Origin: Paucimonas lemoignei
GTDB taxonomy: Bacteria; Pseudomonadota; Gammaproteobacteria; Pseudomonadales; Pseudomonadaceae
Length of the DNA: 64,000 nt
NCBI GenBank assembly: GCA_900475325.1
Contig: LS483371.1
Location: 4,712,001 to 4,776,000, forward strand
Direction of reading: 5' to 3'
Of the stretch, positions 31,100 to 41,459 are shown in pieces. Made by a program: the position numbers and the translations under genes. Positions within the stretch are counted from its first letter, which is position 1. Each line of letters starts with the position of its first letter. Under the pieces are notes generated by a model. It worked only from the letters and a program-made list of their open reading frames with translations, had not been told where the DNA came from and made no database searches.

Positions 31100-31202
31100 A
31101 ATGACCGCCTTTCGCTTGCAGCTTGCGGCTTGTGGCTTGCAACTGCCCCCAAGGCTATACTTGTCGGCTTTCCTGAATTACAGCAATAGGTTCCCGCCGC
31201 GC

Positions 31203-34049
31203 ATGGACAAGACCTACCAGCCGCACGCCATTGAAACTTCCTGGTATCAGACCTGGGAATCGGAGAATTACTTCGCGCCGCAAGGCTCGGGTGACTCGTA
31301 CACCATCATGATCCCGCCGCCAAACGTCACCGGCAGCCTGCACATGGGGCACGGTTTCAATAATGCGATCATGGACGCCTTGATCCGTTTCCGCCGCATG
31401 CAGGGTCGCAACACCCTGTGGCAGCCGGGCACCGACCATGCCGGTATCGCCACGCAGATGCTGGTAGAGCGTCAGATCGAAGCGCAGGGCATGAACCGCC
31501 ACGATCTGGGCCGTGACAAGTTTCTGGAAAAAATCTGGGAGTGGAAGGATCAATCCGGCGGCAACATCAGCCGTCAGATCCGTCGCCTTGGCTCGTCCGT
31601 AGACTGGAGCCGCGAGCGCTTCACCATGGACGACGGCCTGTCCGAAGCCGTTAAAGAAGCCTTCGTGCGTCTGCATGAAGACGGCCTGATCTATCGTGGC
31701 AAGCGTCTGGTCAACTGGGACACCAAACTGCACACGGCGATTTCCGACCTCGAAGTGGAAAACCACGACGAGAAAGGCTTCCTGTGGAACCTGCGTTATC
31801 CACTGGCTGACGGCGCGAAAACCGCTGACGGCCTGGATTACCTGATCGTTGCCACCACGCGACCTGAGACCATGCTCGGTGACGCCGCCGTCGCCGTTAA
31901 CCCGGAAGACGAGCGTTACAAGGCCCTGATCGGCAAGTTCGTCGAGCTGCCACTGGTTGGCCGTCGCATCCCGATCATCGCTGATGATTACTGCGACCCT
32001 GAGTTCGGCACCGGCTGCGTGAAGATCACCCCGGCCCACGATTTCAACGACTACGAAGTCGGCAAGCGCCACAACCTGCCGCTGCTGAACATCTTCGACA
32101 AAAACGCCCACGTGCTGGCCGCTGCTCAGGTGTTCAACCTGGACGGCACCCTGAACGAAACCGTTGACGGCACCCTGCCCGCGCAATATGCCGGTCTGGA
32201 CCGCTTCGAAGCGCGCAAGCAGATCGTTGCCGCCTTCGACGAAGCCGGCCTGCTGGTCAGCGTCGACGATCACGCCCTGAAAGTCCCGAAAGGCGACCGT
32301 TCCGGCACCATCATCGAGCCGTGGCTGACCGATCAGTGGTACGTGTCTACCAAGCCATTGGCTGAACCTGCCATTGCTGCCGTGGAAGACGGCCGCATCG
32401 CCTTCGTGCCCAAGCAATACGAAAACATGTACTTCTCGTGGATGCGCGACATCCAGGACTGGTGCATCAGCCGTCAGCTCTGGTGGGGCCACCGCATTCC
32501 GGCCTGGTACGACGAGTCAGGTAAGGTTTACGTCGGTCGCGACGAAGCCGAAGTGCGCGCCAAGAACAACCTGGGCCCGGACGTTGCGCTGCAACAGGAC
32601 AACGACGTACTCGACACCTGGTTCAGCTCGGGCCTGTGGACCTTCTCCACACTGGGTTGGCCTGAAAAGACCAAAGCGCTGGAAACCTTCCACTCCACCG
32701 ACGTGCTGGTCACCGGCTTCGACATCATTTTCTTCTGGGTTGCCCGGATGATCATGCTCACCATGCATTTGGTGAAGAACGAAGACGGCACGCCGCAAGT
32801 GCCGTTCAAGACGGTTTACGTGCACGGTCTGGTCCGCGATGGCCAGGGTCAGAAGATGTCCAAGTCCAAGGGCAACGTCCTGGACCCGCTGGACATCATT
32901 GACGGCATCGAGTTGGAAGACCTGGTGCAGAAACGCACCTCCGGCATGATGCAGCCCAAACTTGCCAAAAAGATTGAAAAGCAGACCCGCGACGAGTTCG
33001 CCGGCGGCATCGCCAGCTACGGCACCGACGCCCTGCGCTTCACCTTCTGCTCGCTGGCGTCCACCGGTCGCGACATCAAGTTCGACATGGGCCGCGTCGA
33101 AGGCTATCGCAACTTCTGCAACAAGATCTGGAACGCTGCGCGCTACGTGCTGGACAAGGGCGAAGACTGCGGCCAGAACGGCGAAGCAGTCGAGCTGTCC
33201 CTGGCGGATCGCTGGATCATCTCGCAACTGCAACGCACCGAAGCCGAAGTGACCCGCCAACTGGATCAATTCCGTTTCGACCTCGCTGCTCAGGCCTTGT
33301 ATGAGTTCATCTGGAACCAGTACTGCGACTGGTACCTGGAACTGTCCAAGCCTGTGCTGTGGGACGAAACCGCACCGGTTGAGCGTCAGCGTGGCACTCG
33401 TCGCACGCTGGTTCGCGTGCTGGAAGTGGCCCTGCGTCTGGCGCATCCGTTCATGCCGTTCATCACCGAAGAAATCTGGCAGCGCCTCGCGCCGCTGGCC
33501 GGTGCCGAAGGCAAGACCATCATGCTGCAACCTTGGCCAGTGGCCAACGAAGCGCGCATTGATCAGGCCGCCGAAGACGACATCGAATGGCTGAAAGGCC
33601 TGATGCTCGCCACCCGTAACATCCGTGGCGAAATGAACATCGGCCCAGGCAAGCCTCTGACGCTGTTCCTCAAGAACGTCAGCGCCGAAGACCTACGCCG
33701 CTTGCAGGAAAACGACTACCTGCTGAAGAAGCTCGCCAAGCTCGAATCCATCACCGTGCTGGAAGCGGGCGCCGAGGCACCGCTATCGGCGACCGGTCTG
33801 GTGGGTGAGATGGAAGTGCTGGTACCGATGGCTGGCCTGATCGACAAGGATGCCGAGCTGGCGCGTCTGGATAAAGAGATCCTGCGTCTGCAAGGCGAAG
33901 TGCAACGGGTCGGCGGCAAGCTGTCCAATGCAGCCTTCGTTGACAAGGCACCGCCAGAAGTCATCGCCAAGGAACGCGCCAAAATGGCCGAAGCCGAACA
34001 GGCCTTGGGCAAACTGGCCGAGCAGCATGCGCGGATTGCGAGTTTGTAA
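31203..34049 (+). CDS. valS: Valyl-tRNA synthetase
   Basis: A 948-residue class I synthetase that charges tRNA-Val. The HIGH-type motif is GSLHMGHG ([13 protein letters not shown], near residue 45) and the second ATP motif is KMSKS (near 554). The editing domain lies between ([10 protein letters not shown] near 219). The anticodon-binding part and a C-terminal coiled coil ([16 protein letters not shown] and on) complete the protein. ATG at 31203 is chosen over the frame from 31101, which reads through repeat sequence. A strong terminator follows. Confidence 0.97.
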   Translation: MDKTYQPHAIETSWYQTWESENYFAPQGSGDSYTIMIPPPNVTGSLHMGHGFNNAIMDALIRFRRMQGRNTLWQPGTDHAGIATQMLVERQIEAQGMNRHDLGRDKFLEKIWEWKDQSGGNISRQIRRLGSSVDWSRERFTMDDGLSEAVKEAFVRLHEDGLIYRGKRLVNWDTKLHTAISDLEVENHDEKGFLWNLRYPLADGAKTADGLDYLIVATTRPETMLGDAAVAVNPEDERYKALIGKFVELPLVGRRIPIIADDYCDPEFGTGCVKITPAHDFNDYEVGKRHNLPLLNIFDKNAHVLAAAQVFNLDGTLNETVDGTLPAQYAGLDRFEARKQIVAAFDEAGLLVSVDDHALKVPKGDRSGTIIEPWLTDQWYVSTKPLAEPAIAAVEDGRIAFVPKQYENMYFSWMRDIQDWCISRQLWWGHRIPAWYDESGKVYVGRDEAEVRAKNNLGPDVALQQDNDVLDTWFSSGLWTFSTLGWPEKTKALETFHSTDVLVTGFDIIFFWVARMIMLTMHLVKNEDGTPQVPFKTVYVHGLVRDGQGQKMSKSKGNVLDPLDIIDGIELEDLVQKRTSGMMQPKLAKKIEKQTRDEFAGGIASYGTDALRFTFCSLASTGRDIKFDMGRVEGYRNFCNKIWNAARYVLDKGEDCGQNGEAVELSLADRWIISQLQRTEAEVTRQLDQFRFDLAAQALYEFIWNQYCDWYLELSKPVLWDETAPVERQRGTRRTLVRVLEVALRLAHPFMPFITEEIWQRLAPLAGAEGKTIMLQPWPVANEARIDQAAEDDIEWLKGLMLATRNIRGEMNIGPGKPLTLFLKNVSAEDLRRLQENDYLLKKLAKLESITVLEAGAEAPLSATGLVGEMEVLVPMAGLIDKDAELARLDKEILRLQGEVQRVGGKLSNAAFVDKAPPEVIAKERAKMAEAEQALGKLAEQHARIASL

Positions 34050-34069
34050 CTGCGGCGATGAATAAAAAG

Positions 34070-34096
34070 GGAGGTCTATCGCGACCTCCTTTTTTT
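34070..34096 (+). terminator. Terminator of valS
   Basis: GGAGGTC and GACCTCC form a perfect 7-bp stem with a 6-base loop, followed by seven Ts; the A run upstream could make it work in both directions. Confidence 0.92.
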
Positions 34097-34110
34097 ATCG
34101 CATATTTTTT

Positions 34111-34199
34111 GTAGGAGCTGCCGCAGGCTGCGAAGCGGTGGTAGCTTCAATGGTGCTGGAAGGGGTTAGACCCATTCGCAGCCTTCGGCAGCTCCTACA
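34111..34199. repeat. REPIN, family D
   Basis: Arms GTAGGAGCTGCCGCAGGCTG and CAGCCTTCGGCAGCTCCTAC are inverted, with one mismatch, between valS and rlmF. Confidence 0.9.
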
Positions 34200-34229
34200 G
34201 GTGCCGCCTTCTTTATAGAATCTGAATCC

Positions 34230-35246
34230 ATGACCATCCCCAACACCCCAAAACCACCCCGCAAGAAGCCCAAACCCGCGCTGGCAGCCAAACCTGTCGA
34301 GCCAAAGGAAAAGGCCACCTTGCACCCGCGCAATCGCCACCAAGGCCATTACGACTTTCCCAAGCTGATCAAGAGCAGCCCGGAGCTGGGGCAATTTCTG
34401 ATCACCAATCCGTACGGCAAGGAAAGCATCGACTTCGCCAACCCTTCCGCTGTCCGGGTGTTCAACCGGGCGTTGCTCAAGTCTTTTTATGGCGTGGCCC
34501 ACTGGGATATCCCGGCGGATTACCTGTGCCCACCGATTCCGGGCCGTGCCGATTACCTGCATTTTCTCGCCGACCTGCTGGCTGAAGGCAATGAAGGTGT
34601 GATCCCCCGTGGCGCCTCGATCAAGGCCCTGGACATCGGCACCGGCGCCAACTGTGTTTATCCGCTGATTGGCCATAGCGACTATGGCTGGCAGTTCCTG
34701 GGTTCGGAAATCGACCCTACAGCCATCGCCGCGGCGACTGCGATCGTCAAGTCCAACAAGCTGAACAAAGCCATCATTCTGCGTCAGCAAAGCAACCGTA
34801 AGCAGATCCTGCTGGACCTGCTTAACAGCGATGAACGCTTCGATGTGAGCCTGTGCAATCCGCCCTTCCACTCGTCCCTGGAAGAAGCCCAACGGGGCAG
34901 CCAGCGTAAATGGCGCGCGCTGGGCAAGGCTGATCCCAAGCGCAAGCTGCCGGTGCTGAACTTTGGCGGGCAATCTCAGGAACTGTGGTGTGAAGGTGGC
35001 GAAATTGGCTTCGTGACGCAACTGATCAAGGAAAGCACGCAGCTAGGCAGGCAAGTGCTGTGGTTCAGCACGCTGGTGTCCAAGGCGTCGAACCTGCCCT
35101 TGATTCAAAGCACCCTGAAGAAAGTCGGTGTAGTTGAAAGCCGCATCGTCCAAATGGGCCAGGGTCAGAAGCAAAGTCGCTTTGTGGCCTGGACCTTCCA
35201 TGACAAGGCCAAACAAGAGGCTTGGCGGCAGGAACGGTGGGTGTAG
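34230..35246 (+). CDS. rlmF: 23S rRNA (adenine-1618-N6)-methyltransferase RlmF
   Basis: A 338-residue SAM-dependent methyltransferase that modifies A1618 of 23S rRNA. The SAM-binding motif [15 protein letters not shown] lies near residue 133 and the N6-adenine methylase motif NPPF near 210 (LCNPPFHSS). The first 35 residues are Lys/Pro-rich and likely disordered, helping RNA contact. [17 protein letters not shown] is a recognisable family start. It stands alone. Confidence 0.93.
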   Translation: MTIPNTPKPPRKKPKPALAAKPVEPKEKATLHPRNRHQGHYDFPKLIKSSPELGQFLITNPYGKESIDFANPSAVRVFNRALLKSFYGVAHWDIPADYLCPPIPGRADYLHFLADLLAEGNEGVIPRGASIKALDIGTGANCVYPLIGHSDYGWQFLGSEIDPTAIAAATAIVKSNKLNKAIILRQQSNRKQILLDLLNSDERFDVSLCNPPFHSSLEEAQRGSQRKWRALGKADPKRKLPVLNFGGQSQELWCEGGEIGFVTQLIKESTQLGRQVLWFSTLVSKASNLPLIQSTLKKVGVVESRIVQMGQGQKQSRFVAWTFHDKAKQEAWRQERWV

Positions 35247-35368
35247 CCCCTAACCTTTAGACCAACGGTCTTGAATCGGGCTAAAACCTGATACTTCTGA
35301 CAGTAGACGCCTCTTGGACGCATTTCTAACCTGACCACTCAGGAACATGCGTGCCAAGGAGGCCAGTC

Positions 35369-36703
35369 ATGCATCCTCTTCAAACCCTGTCTATGTTGAT
35401 AGCACTCTGGCCCTGTTCGTTATGGGCCGTGGATGTGCAAACCGGCCTTGATCCGGTCGAAACGGTCAGAAGGATCAATGCCAGCTACAACGCCGTTGTC
35501 CACGAATGTAAAGAAGCCGATACCGGCGCTTTACGCGGCCATTATTACTGCAGCGGCGTGACGTTGCGGATGGTCAATGACGGCAACTTCGAACCCTGGG
35601 ATTACAGCCCCTATGCAGTGAAGACCGGCGCCACCTCGTTCTCATGGATACGCCGTGATCTGAGCATCAATACCCTGATCCACCCTGCAGGCTTCATTAT
35701 TCGGACACCTACAGACGCTGTTGCGCTAGGTCTGCCGGTCAAGGATGAAGGCTGGACCTGCATTTACCCCTTCGATGCCGGTACCGGCCCGCAGCGCGGC
35801 TGGTACGGCTGTGGCAAATACAACGACACGACAATGGCAATACCGCCACCGCCTTCAACCGACAACAAGAATGCCAAATGGGCCTTTGGCACCTGTGCTC
35901 AACAACAGATCGAGACCGTCGAGCAGTGGAAAAAAGCCTACCCCGGTGGCACCAGGCAACCGATCCAGACCAGCCAGTGCTCCTGGAATGCCGAATCTCC
36001 CGCGCAATGGGAGACCATGATTCGGGTCCATGAGTCCAGGGCAACGACACCGGCAACCGATTCGTTTTCGCGAAAGGATCTGTTCGATGAATTCATGCTC
36101 GCCAACGCAACGGATACCGCCGACGGCGACCCGAACATGAAGTACATTGATGCCTTCGTTTACCAGGCGAACACTACCTACAACTACCCGACCTTTGGCG
36201 ACACAGCACCGCCCAGGAAAGAAGACGGCCGGACCAGCGCGCGTAACTTCCAGCGCAAACTCCACGCTCAGGGCTATGCGGTTCCTGTCCTGAACCTGGA
36301 TTTCAAACGGCCGCCCGAACAGCGTTTCCAATACATACCGGCCGATCAGGTCATTTCTCTGAACGGCATTCCGCCTCAGGTCTACATCGCCTCTGCCACC
36401 TGGGCACAGCGTCTGGATCCGGGTACGGGGCAGATGGAGTGGACACTCAACGTCGTACCGACCGCACTGGGCAAGAGCCAGCAGGCGTCACAGCGCGAGG
36501 CGATCTATCAGGAGTTGCTGCAACTGCGCGGCGGCGACAGTCAATGGCGCGACGGGGAGAAAGCCCAGGGCAGCATGAAACAGCAGTTGAACTGCATCAT
36601 CACTCATTATCCGCAACGCGTTGACTGGAACCTCGAACCGTTCCGCCCTGTCGTCTCGGATGCGCAAGCCAAGGCTGCGGGTTGCAACCCGGCGCTCAAG
36701 TGA
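35369..36703 (+). CDS. Secreted halovibrin-like protein
   Basis: A 444-residue exported protein. The signal peptide is about 1-20 (LIALWPCSLWA-VDVQ), and the mature part contains many cysteines likely to be disulfide-bonded. Blocks such as VETVRRINASYN near residue 31 and DGDPNMKYIDAFVYQ near 256 resemble proteins I recall being annotated in pseudomonads as halovibrin (HvnA), after the ADP-ribosylating/NAD-cleaving protein of Vibrio fischeri. I cannot verify enzyme activity and see no certain catalytic motif. AAGGAGG ends 7 bp before the ATG at 35369. Confidence 0.55.
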   Translation: MHPLQTLSMLIALWPCSLWAVDVQTGLDPVETVRRINASYNAVVHECKEADTGALRGHYYCSGVTLRMVNDGNFEPWDYSPYAVKTGATSFSWIRRDLSINTLIHPAGFIIRTPTDAVALGLPVKDEGWTCIYPFDAGTGPQRGWYGCGKYNDTTMAIPPPPSTDNKNAKWAFGTCAQQQIETVEQWKKAYPGGTRQPIQTSQCSWNAESPAQWETMIRVHESRATTPATDSFSRKDLFDEFMLANATDTADGDPNMKYIDAFVYQANTTYNYPTFGDTAPPRKEDGRTSARNFQRKLHAQGYAVPVLNLDFKRPPEQRFQYIPADQVISLNGIPPQVYIASATWAQRLDPGTGQMEWTLNVVPTALGKSQQASQREAIYQELLQLRGGDSQWRDGEKAQGSMKQQLNCIITHYPQRVDWNLEPFRPVVSDAQAKAAGCNPALK

Positions 36704-36711
36704 AATAAAAA

Positions 36712-36746
36712 AAGCCGTGCCCGGTTAACCGGCGCACGGCTTTTTC
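36712..36746. terminator. Bidirectional terminator between convergent genes
   Basis: AAGCCGTGC pairs with GCACGGCTT, flanked by an A run on the left and a T run on the right, serving the halovibrin-like gene and the HU gene. Confidence 0.92.
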
Positions 36747-36761
36747 ACAGCAAGCGTGAGC

Positions 36762-37043
36762 TTACTTGTTGATCGAGTCGCTCAGCACTTTAGCTGGTAC
36801 GAACTTGATAACTTTCTTGGCAGCGATTTCGATGGCAGCGCCAGTCGAAGGGTTGCGGCCAGTGCGAGCTGGACGCTCGGCGACTTTCAGTTTGCCGATG
36901 CCCGGCAGAGTGATTTCAACGCCGTTTTCCAGTTGGTCGGCAACAATTTGGCCCAATTGCTCAAGAGCATTACGCGCGGTGGTTTTTGGCGCGTCGATAG
37001 CTTCTGCGATATCGGCGATCAATTGGTCTTTAGTCAGAGCCAT
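36762..37043 (-). CDS. hupA: HU-family nucleoid DNA-binding protein
   Basis: A 93-residue histone-like protein that bends and wraps DNA as a dimer. MALTKDQLIADIAEAI forms the first helices. GIGKLKV is followed by the DNA-grasping arm RPARTGRNPSTGAAIEI, with the intercalating proline in RNP. The symbol follows P. putida, where I recall the HU gene beside ndpA being called hupA; other HU paralogues are not excluded. It is divergent from ndpA across 407 bp. Confidence 0.88.
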   Translation of the reverse strand: MALTKDQLIADIAEAIDAPKTTARNALEQLGQIVADQLENGVEITLPGIGKLKVAERPARTGRNPSTGAAIEIAAKKVIKFVPAKVLSDSINK

Positions 37044-37450
37044 GGTGGTGTTCCTTCCCTATCAAATTCATTTGGATTGCAGAGTGCAGCATCGGCCTGG
37101 GGCCAGGCGAGGAACCTGACCCTCCAAGTAGCAGCCACGATTAATCGCGAACTGTAGATGCTTAAAGCGGGCAATGGTTCGGCCAGAAAGCACACAAACT
37201 GCGGTGCTTGGCGCGCTAAGCTGCGCAAGACCGGGCAAAACTAGCACAGAGCCGAGCAAATATCCGCACTAACCTACCCGATTGGACAGGTTTATCCCGA
37301 ATCAGCCAAAAAAACATAGCCCAGTACCACCACAAGAGCCAAAACCAAGGGGTTCAGGGACGTTTGAGCCACTTGTGCGCTACACTGGCCGCCGTTAAAA
37401 CGAGCTGCGCTGCTCGACCCGTATTCCGCTCACAACCAGCCGAGAACTCC
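37044..37450. other. Divergent control region hupA/ndpA
   Basis: 407 bp between two divergent nucleoid-protein genes. The stretch 37300-37330 is AT-rich, consistent with promoters, but I see no clear dyad or terminator. Confidence 0.4.
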
Positions 37451-38452
37451 ATGCCGATCCGTCATTGCATCGTCCACCTGATCGACAAGAAACCCGACGG
37501 TACGCCAGCTGTCCTGCACGCACGCGACTCTGAACTCGCCGAATCCCAAGCCATCGAGAACATGCTGGCGGACCTCAACGAGAGCTATAACGCCAAACAG
37601 GGCAAAGCCTGGGGCTTCTTCCATGCCGAGTCCGGCGCGCACCCTTTCAGCGGCTGGCTGAAGGAATACATGGACGGCGGCAAGGACTTCACCGCGTTCA
37701 GCCGCATCGCGGTGGAGCACCTGCAGAAGCTGATGGAAGAGTCCAACCTGTCGGTCGGCGGCCATGTGCTGTTTGCCCACTATCAGCAAGGCATGACCGA
37801 CTACCTGGCCATCGCCCTGCTGCACCACAGTGAAGGTGTCGCGGTCAGCGAAACCCTGGACGTGACCCCGTCGCGCCATCTGGATCTGGGTCAGTTGCAC
37901 CTGGCAGCGCGGATCAACGTCTCGGAGTGGCAGAACAACAAGACGTCCAAACAGTACATCTCGTTCATCAAAGGCAAGAACGGCAAAAAGGTGTCCGAGT
38001 ACTTCCGTGACTTTATCGGCTGCCAGGAAGGCGTCGACGGCCCCGGTGAAACCCGCACCCTGCTCAAGGCGTTCAGTGACTTCGTCGAAAGCGAAGACTT
38101 GCCGGAAGATTCCGCCCGCGAGAAGACCAAGACCCTGGTGGACTACGCCAGCAGCCAGAGCAAAATGGGCGAGCCCATGGGCCTGGAAGAATTGTCCGGG
38201 CTGATCGACGAAGAACGCCCACGCGCGTTCTACGATCACATCCGCAACAAGGATTACGGCCTCTCGCCGGAAATCCCGGCGGATAAGCGCACCCTCAATC
38301 AATTCCGCCGCTTCACCGGCCGCGCAGAAGGCCTGTCGATCAGCTTCGAGGCGCACCTGCTGGGCGACAAGATCGAGTACGACGAGGCCGCTGGCACGTT
38401 GATCATCAAAGGTCTGCCTACGCAGCTCACCGATCAGCTCAAGCGTCGCTGA
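37451..38452 (+). CDS. ndpA: Nucleoid-associated protein NdpA (YejK family)
   Basis: A 333-residue nucleoid-associated protein of the YejK/NdpA family, whose E. coli member is spread over the chromosome and whose exact role is unsettled. [17 protein letters not shown] is the family start. GHVLFAHY lies near residue 102, and [18 protein letters not shown] near 187. ATG at 37451 is chosen over the longer frame from 37364. The glutaredoxin gene begins 12 bp after its stop, so they are probably one transcript. Confidence 0.92.
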   Translation: MPIRHCIVHLIDKKPDGTPAVLHARDSELAESQAIENMLADLNESYNAKQGKAWGFFHAESGAHPFSGWLKEYMDGGKDFTAFSRIAVEHLQKLMEESNLSVGGHVLFAHYQQGMTDYLAIALLHHSEGVAVSETLDVTPSRHLDLGQLHLAARINVSEWQNNKTSKQYISFIKGKNGKKVSEYFRDFIGCQEGVDGPGETRTLLKAFSDFVESEDLPEDSAREKTKTLVDYASSQSKMGEPMGLEELSGLIDEERPRAFYDHIRNKDYGLSPEIPADKRTLNQFRRFTGRAEGLSISFEAHLLGDKIEYDEAAGTLIIKGLPTQLTDQLKRR

Positions 38453-38464
38453 GGGCACTGGGCC

Positions 38465-38815
38465 ATGTTGATACGCACCCTGAAGAAGTTCGTCCTGATC
38501 ATGCTGGTGGTCGTGGTTTATCAGAACTGGGGCAAGATCGAGCACTTCTTCAACCCGGCCGACGCGATACCTGCCCAGGCTCAAGCCAGCGCCCAGGTGG
38601 TGATGTACGCCACCGAGTGGTGCGGCTACTGCAAACAGACCCGGCGTTTCCTGGACAGCAAAGGCATCCCGTTCAAGGAATACGACATCGAAAAATCAAC
38701 CGAAGGCCGCAAAGCCTACGAGGCCCTGGGTGGGCGCGGGATTCCGTTGATAGATGTCAATGGCACGATTATTCGGGGCTTTAGTGAAGAGGCGATACTT
38801 GCGGCGTTGAAGTGA
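38465..38815 (+). CDS. Membrane-anchored glutaredoxin, intact copy
   Basis: A 116-residue glutaredoxin fold with an N-terminal hydrophobic anchor (residues about 8-20, KFVLIMLVVVVYQ). The catalytic motif is CGYC near residues 53-56 (ATEWCGYCKQTRRF), the cis-proline loop is GIPLID, and the last helix ends EEAILAALK. It should carry out dithiol exchange close to the membrane. The anchor has charged residues on its N-side, so the side of the membrane it faces cannot be settled. A diverged second copy lies 2.6 kb downstream, across a foreign-looking gene. Confidence 0.85.
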   Translation: MLIRTLKKFVLIMLVVVVYQNWGKIEHFFNPADAIPAQAQASAQVVMYATEWCGYCKQTRRFLDSKGIPFKEYDIEKSTEGRKAYEALGGRGIPLIDVNGTIIRGFSEEAILAALK

Positions 38816-38912
38816 TCGCGATTCAGGTGCTGCTTTCCAGAGAGAACGTCTAGCGCAAACTACAGCAGCTCCTGCAGGTTGCTCGATGATTTGCTATTCA
38901 ACTTTATTAATT

Positions 38913-41132
38913 TCAGGGAAAAGGCAGTATTAAAAACCGAGTAGCCGGACGAGCAAACACAGCGTTAGACAATGCCGATAGACTGACCCACGCAGCGTAA
39001 CAAGGCCGTCCCTCTATATCCCCCCCGTACCCCGTTCTGAAACCACCCTCCGGAATAGTAAATCTTGCAGATTTCACTCGCTCGCCTGGCTCAAACACAA
39101 GAGGTGCCCCAAACGACATCGTGCCAAGAACCCTGTGTATGAGTCGAAAATTTACCCGCATTGATACCTTGATAAGGCTGACCTCCGACAAAAAAACCTC
39201 AACAATCAACTCTTGTTCCAGGCCCGTCGCGATAACCACAGCATCTTCCATGGCACTGACGAACGGTAACCTGACGGGGACGTTTTTCCCTAGAAAAGGC
39301 CTTACGAAAAAAATATCAGACAGGCAAATGCTTCCACCATTGGGCAAGGTAAAAGAGAGCCTGCTGACGGGCTTTGAAATATCCAATGGGAATGCCTCCA
39401 GCGGTACCAATATCTGTCGCTGAAGAAGTGTCCCTATTCCCGGCACGATCTCAGAAAGGGGCCATCTATCGTGCAATACATCCGTTAGATCTACGGTAGC
39501 TCCATCCAACGTTACGTAGAGGTCTACAGGCTCCTCATAATCTTCATCCAACCTATAATCGATATGGAAGCTCAACTGCGTGTAAGGCGAGAGATCAACA
39601 GCATCTGCACTGTCTCGAACATGAAGCTCCAGCTCGGCAGGAGATTGAAAGCTGAAGCTCTTAAGATTTAGAAAACTATGATACCGATGATGCGTATAGC
39701 GTAGCCCGCCCCACTCTGGCTCGAGAGCGGTCACGATTTCCCCTACGCCTTTATTGATGATCCAATCCCAGCCCCCCGGCATTAATGAGATGTCATGGGC
39801 ATGCATCGTTTCGAAGCTTTGAATGATATAACAGCTTGACAACGGAAAATACGCAGTACTCTGTACCCACGCTCGAGGGAGCGTCGGAACCGTTACTGAA
39901 GAACCGTCAAATAAGGCAATGAACTGTTGTTCATTGCCTAAGGCCAAACGAAAAAAACCAGCAATATAAAATGCACCAAGACGCTGCTGCTCTATGAGTC
40001 GATGGCGACTGATTTCAACGTCGCCCCAGGTCCGCTCCGTATCGTCCATACCGGATGAGCTTCCCGGGGACCACCGTGTGTTAAAGAAATTATGATTGGC
40101 CCCTAACAGCAATACAGAACTTCGGAATACGTCATCTTCAAAGGCGAAGCGAGAAATATCGGAGTTACGTTGCGCCTCTAGCCAAATTACATCCCCGTCC
40201 AGAAAAGGCAGGATGGCGGCAGTATGAGTACCAGGGATGGCAATATCGTCGTATGTCGTACTGCCAAGTAGCACAGCCGCCTGAATACCGTAGCCTTTAT
40301 TGAGCAGCCTGTTCAGGGTGACTGCCCAAGCGACACCGGAGCCGCCGCGCGAGTGCCCCATGAGGCCTACGTTATTTAAATCCAGGCACCCCTCAAAAAG
40401 CGAAAGCTCAGGATGGATTCCACTATTAGCTTCACTTAATAAATCAAGATGCGCCAGAATCAAATGGCCACGCGCTCGGTCTGCATCAACTCTAACGCCG
40501 ATAGATTCGTATGCAGTAATTGCATTGGCAGACAATGAAACAACGACATAACCCTGACTGGCAAGCGCCTCTGCCGCTGCACTGTAGCCTTCGTGGCTGG
40601 GAATCGCCCGCCCCTCTCCTTCGCAAGGCCAGCCAACCCCGAGAGGCAATTCACATGTAAAATGTCGCCCATGTAAAAAAACAACCACAGGAAACGCGCC
40701 TTTTGAATCAGGCATATAGACGGCTGCACGAAATTCAATACCCGCCCACCCGTCAGGGAGGTTCAACGCCTCATCACCATAATCATAATCGTAGCGAATG
40801 ACATTATAGTGCCCTGCAGACAGGGCATCAGGTGCAACCAGCCGAGCAAGATGAGTTCTTTTCCTCTTGCTTTTTTTGACCTTTTCACCACGATTATACT
40901 TGTAAGAGAGCAGACGCATTTCAGGCGTTGCTACCTCTTTCACGCTGGCAGTATCCATGACGGGAACAGCGGTTCTTAATACCTTTCGATCATCCGAAAA
41001 TATCGCTTCATACTCTACCCCATCAATCAATAACGTCGGATATCTGCTTGTCACAGGCTGCGGTGTATCCCAATAGAGCTCAATATAAAAATAGGCCCCA
41101 TTCCTCACAGGTCTCCAACCTTTAGATATCAT
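38913..41132 (-). CDS. Large alpha/beta hydrolase of unknown substrate
   Basis: About 739 residues. The hydrolase core lies near residues 150-380: oxyanion motif FLHGRHF, nucleophile elbow GHSRGG, acid likely in LPFLDGDV, and histidine in GANHNFFNTRW, an arrangement seen in large secreted lipase/esterase-like hydrolases. The C-terminal 350 residues look like beta-sandwich modules (repeated short strands with polar turns), perhaps substrate-binding. No signal peptide is visible. The start is uncertain: ATG 41132 is used, but the frame opens at TTG 41174, with GGGAGG between. GC and codon use are lower than in the neighbours, and it is flanked by duplicated glutaredoxin genes, so horizontal gain is likely. 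Confidence 0.7.
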   Translation of the reverse strand: MISKGWRPVRNGAYFYIELYWDTPQPVTSRYPTLLIDGVEYEAIFSDDRKVLRTAVPVMDTASVKEVATPEMRLLSYKYNRGEKVKKSKRKRTHLARLVAPDALSAGHYNVIRYDYDYGDEALNLPDGWAGIEFRAAVYMPDSKGAFPVVVFLHGRHFTCELPLGVGWPCEGEGRAIPSHEGYSAAAEALASQGYVVVSLSANAITAYESIGVRVDADRARGHLILAHLDLLSEANSGIHPELSLFEGCLDLNNVGLMGHSRGGSGVAWAVTLNRLLNKGYGIQAAVLLGSTTYDDIAIPGTHTAAILPFLDGDVIWLEAQRNSDISRFAFEDDVFRSSVLLLGANHNFFNTRWSPGSSSGMDDTERTWGDVEISRHRLIEQQRLGAFYIAGFFRLALGNEQQFIALFDGSSVTVPTLPRAWVQSTAYFPLSSCYIIQSFETMHAHDISLMPGGWDWIINKGVGEIVTALEPEWGGLRYTHHRYHSFLNLKSFSFQSPAELELHVRDSADAVDLSPYTQLSFHIDYRLDEDYEEPVDLYVTLDGATVDLTDVLHDRWPLSEIVPGIGTLLQRQILVPLEAFPLDISKPVSRLSFTLPNGGSICLSDIFFVRPFLGKNVPVRLPFVSAMEDAVVIATGLEQELIVEVFLSEVSLIKVSMRVNFRLIHRVLGTMSFGAPLVFEPGERVKSARFTIPEGGFRTGYGGDIEGRPCYAAWVSLSALSNAVFARPATRFLILPFP

Positions 41133-41459
41133 CTCGACAACGCTTGCATAAGCGCCTCCCAAACAGTAGCTCAACAGTAAGCCATCACAGCGTCTCTATT
41201 TCACGAGCTGTAACGTGAAGCCTTCCCCTCGACAGCTTGAAGGAGTTGCACTGTCAAACGGATGTAGCTTTAAACAGTTAAGCCTATACCCGCGGGCAAG
41301 CTGAAATAAAACTCACACAGCCGATACCGTTTTGTGATAATCGTCCAGCTGCTGATTGCTAATATCAAGCAGAACGCAGACACAGCTATTGACCCCACAC
41401 ATTGCGGCCCAAACCTCTGACAACGCTGTCCTGAATTCCTGAAGAAGTTTGCGCTGATC

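Noticed and set aside
31155..32492. 445-codon open frame antisense to valS
   Set aside because: The same GC-bias effect; valS motifs are intact on the plus strand.
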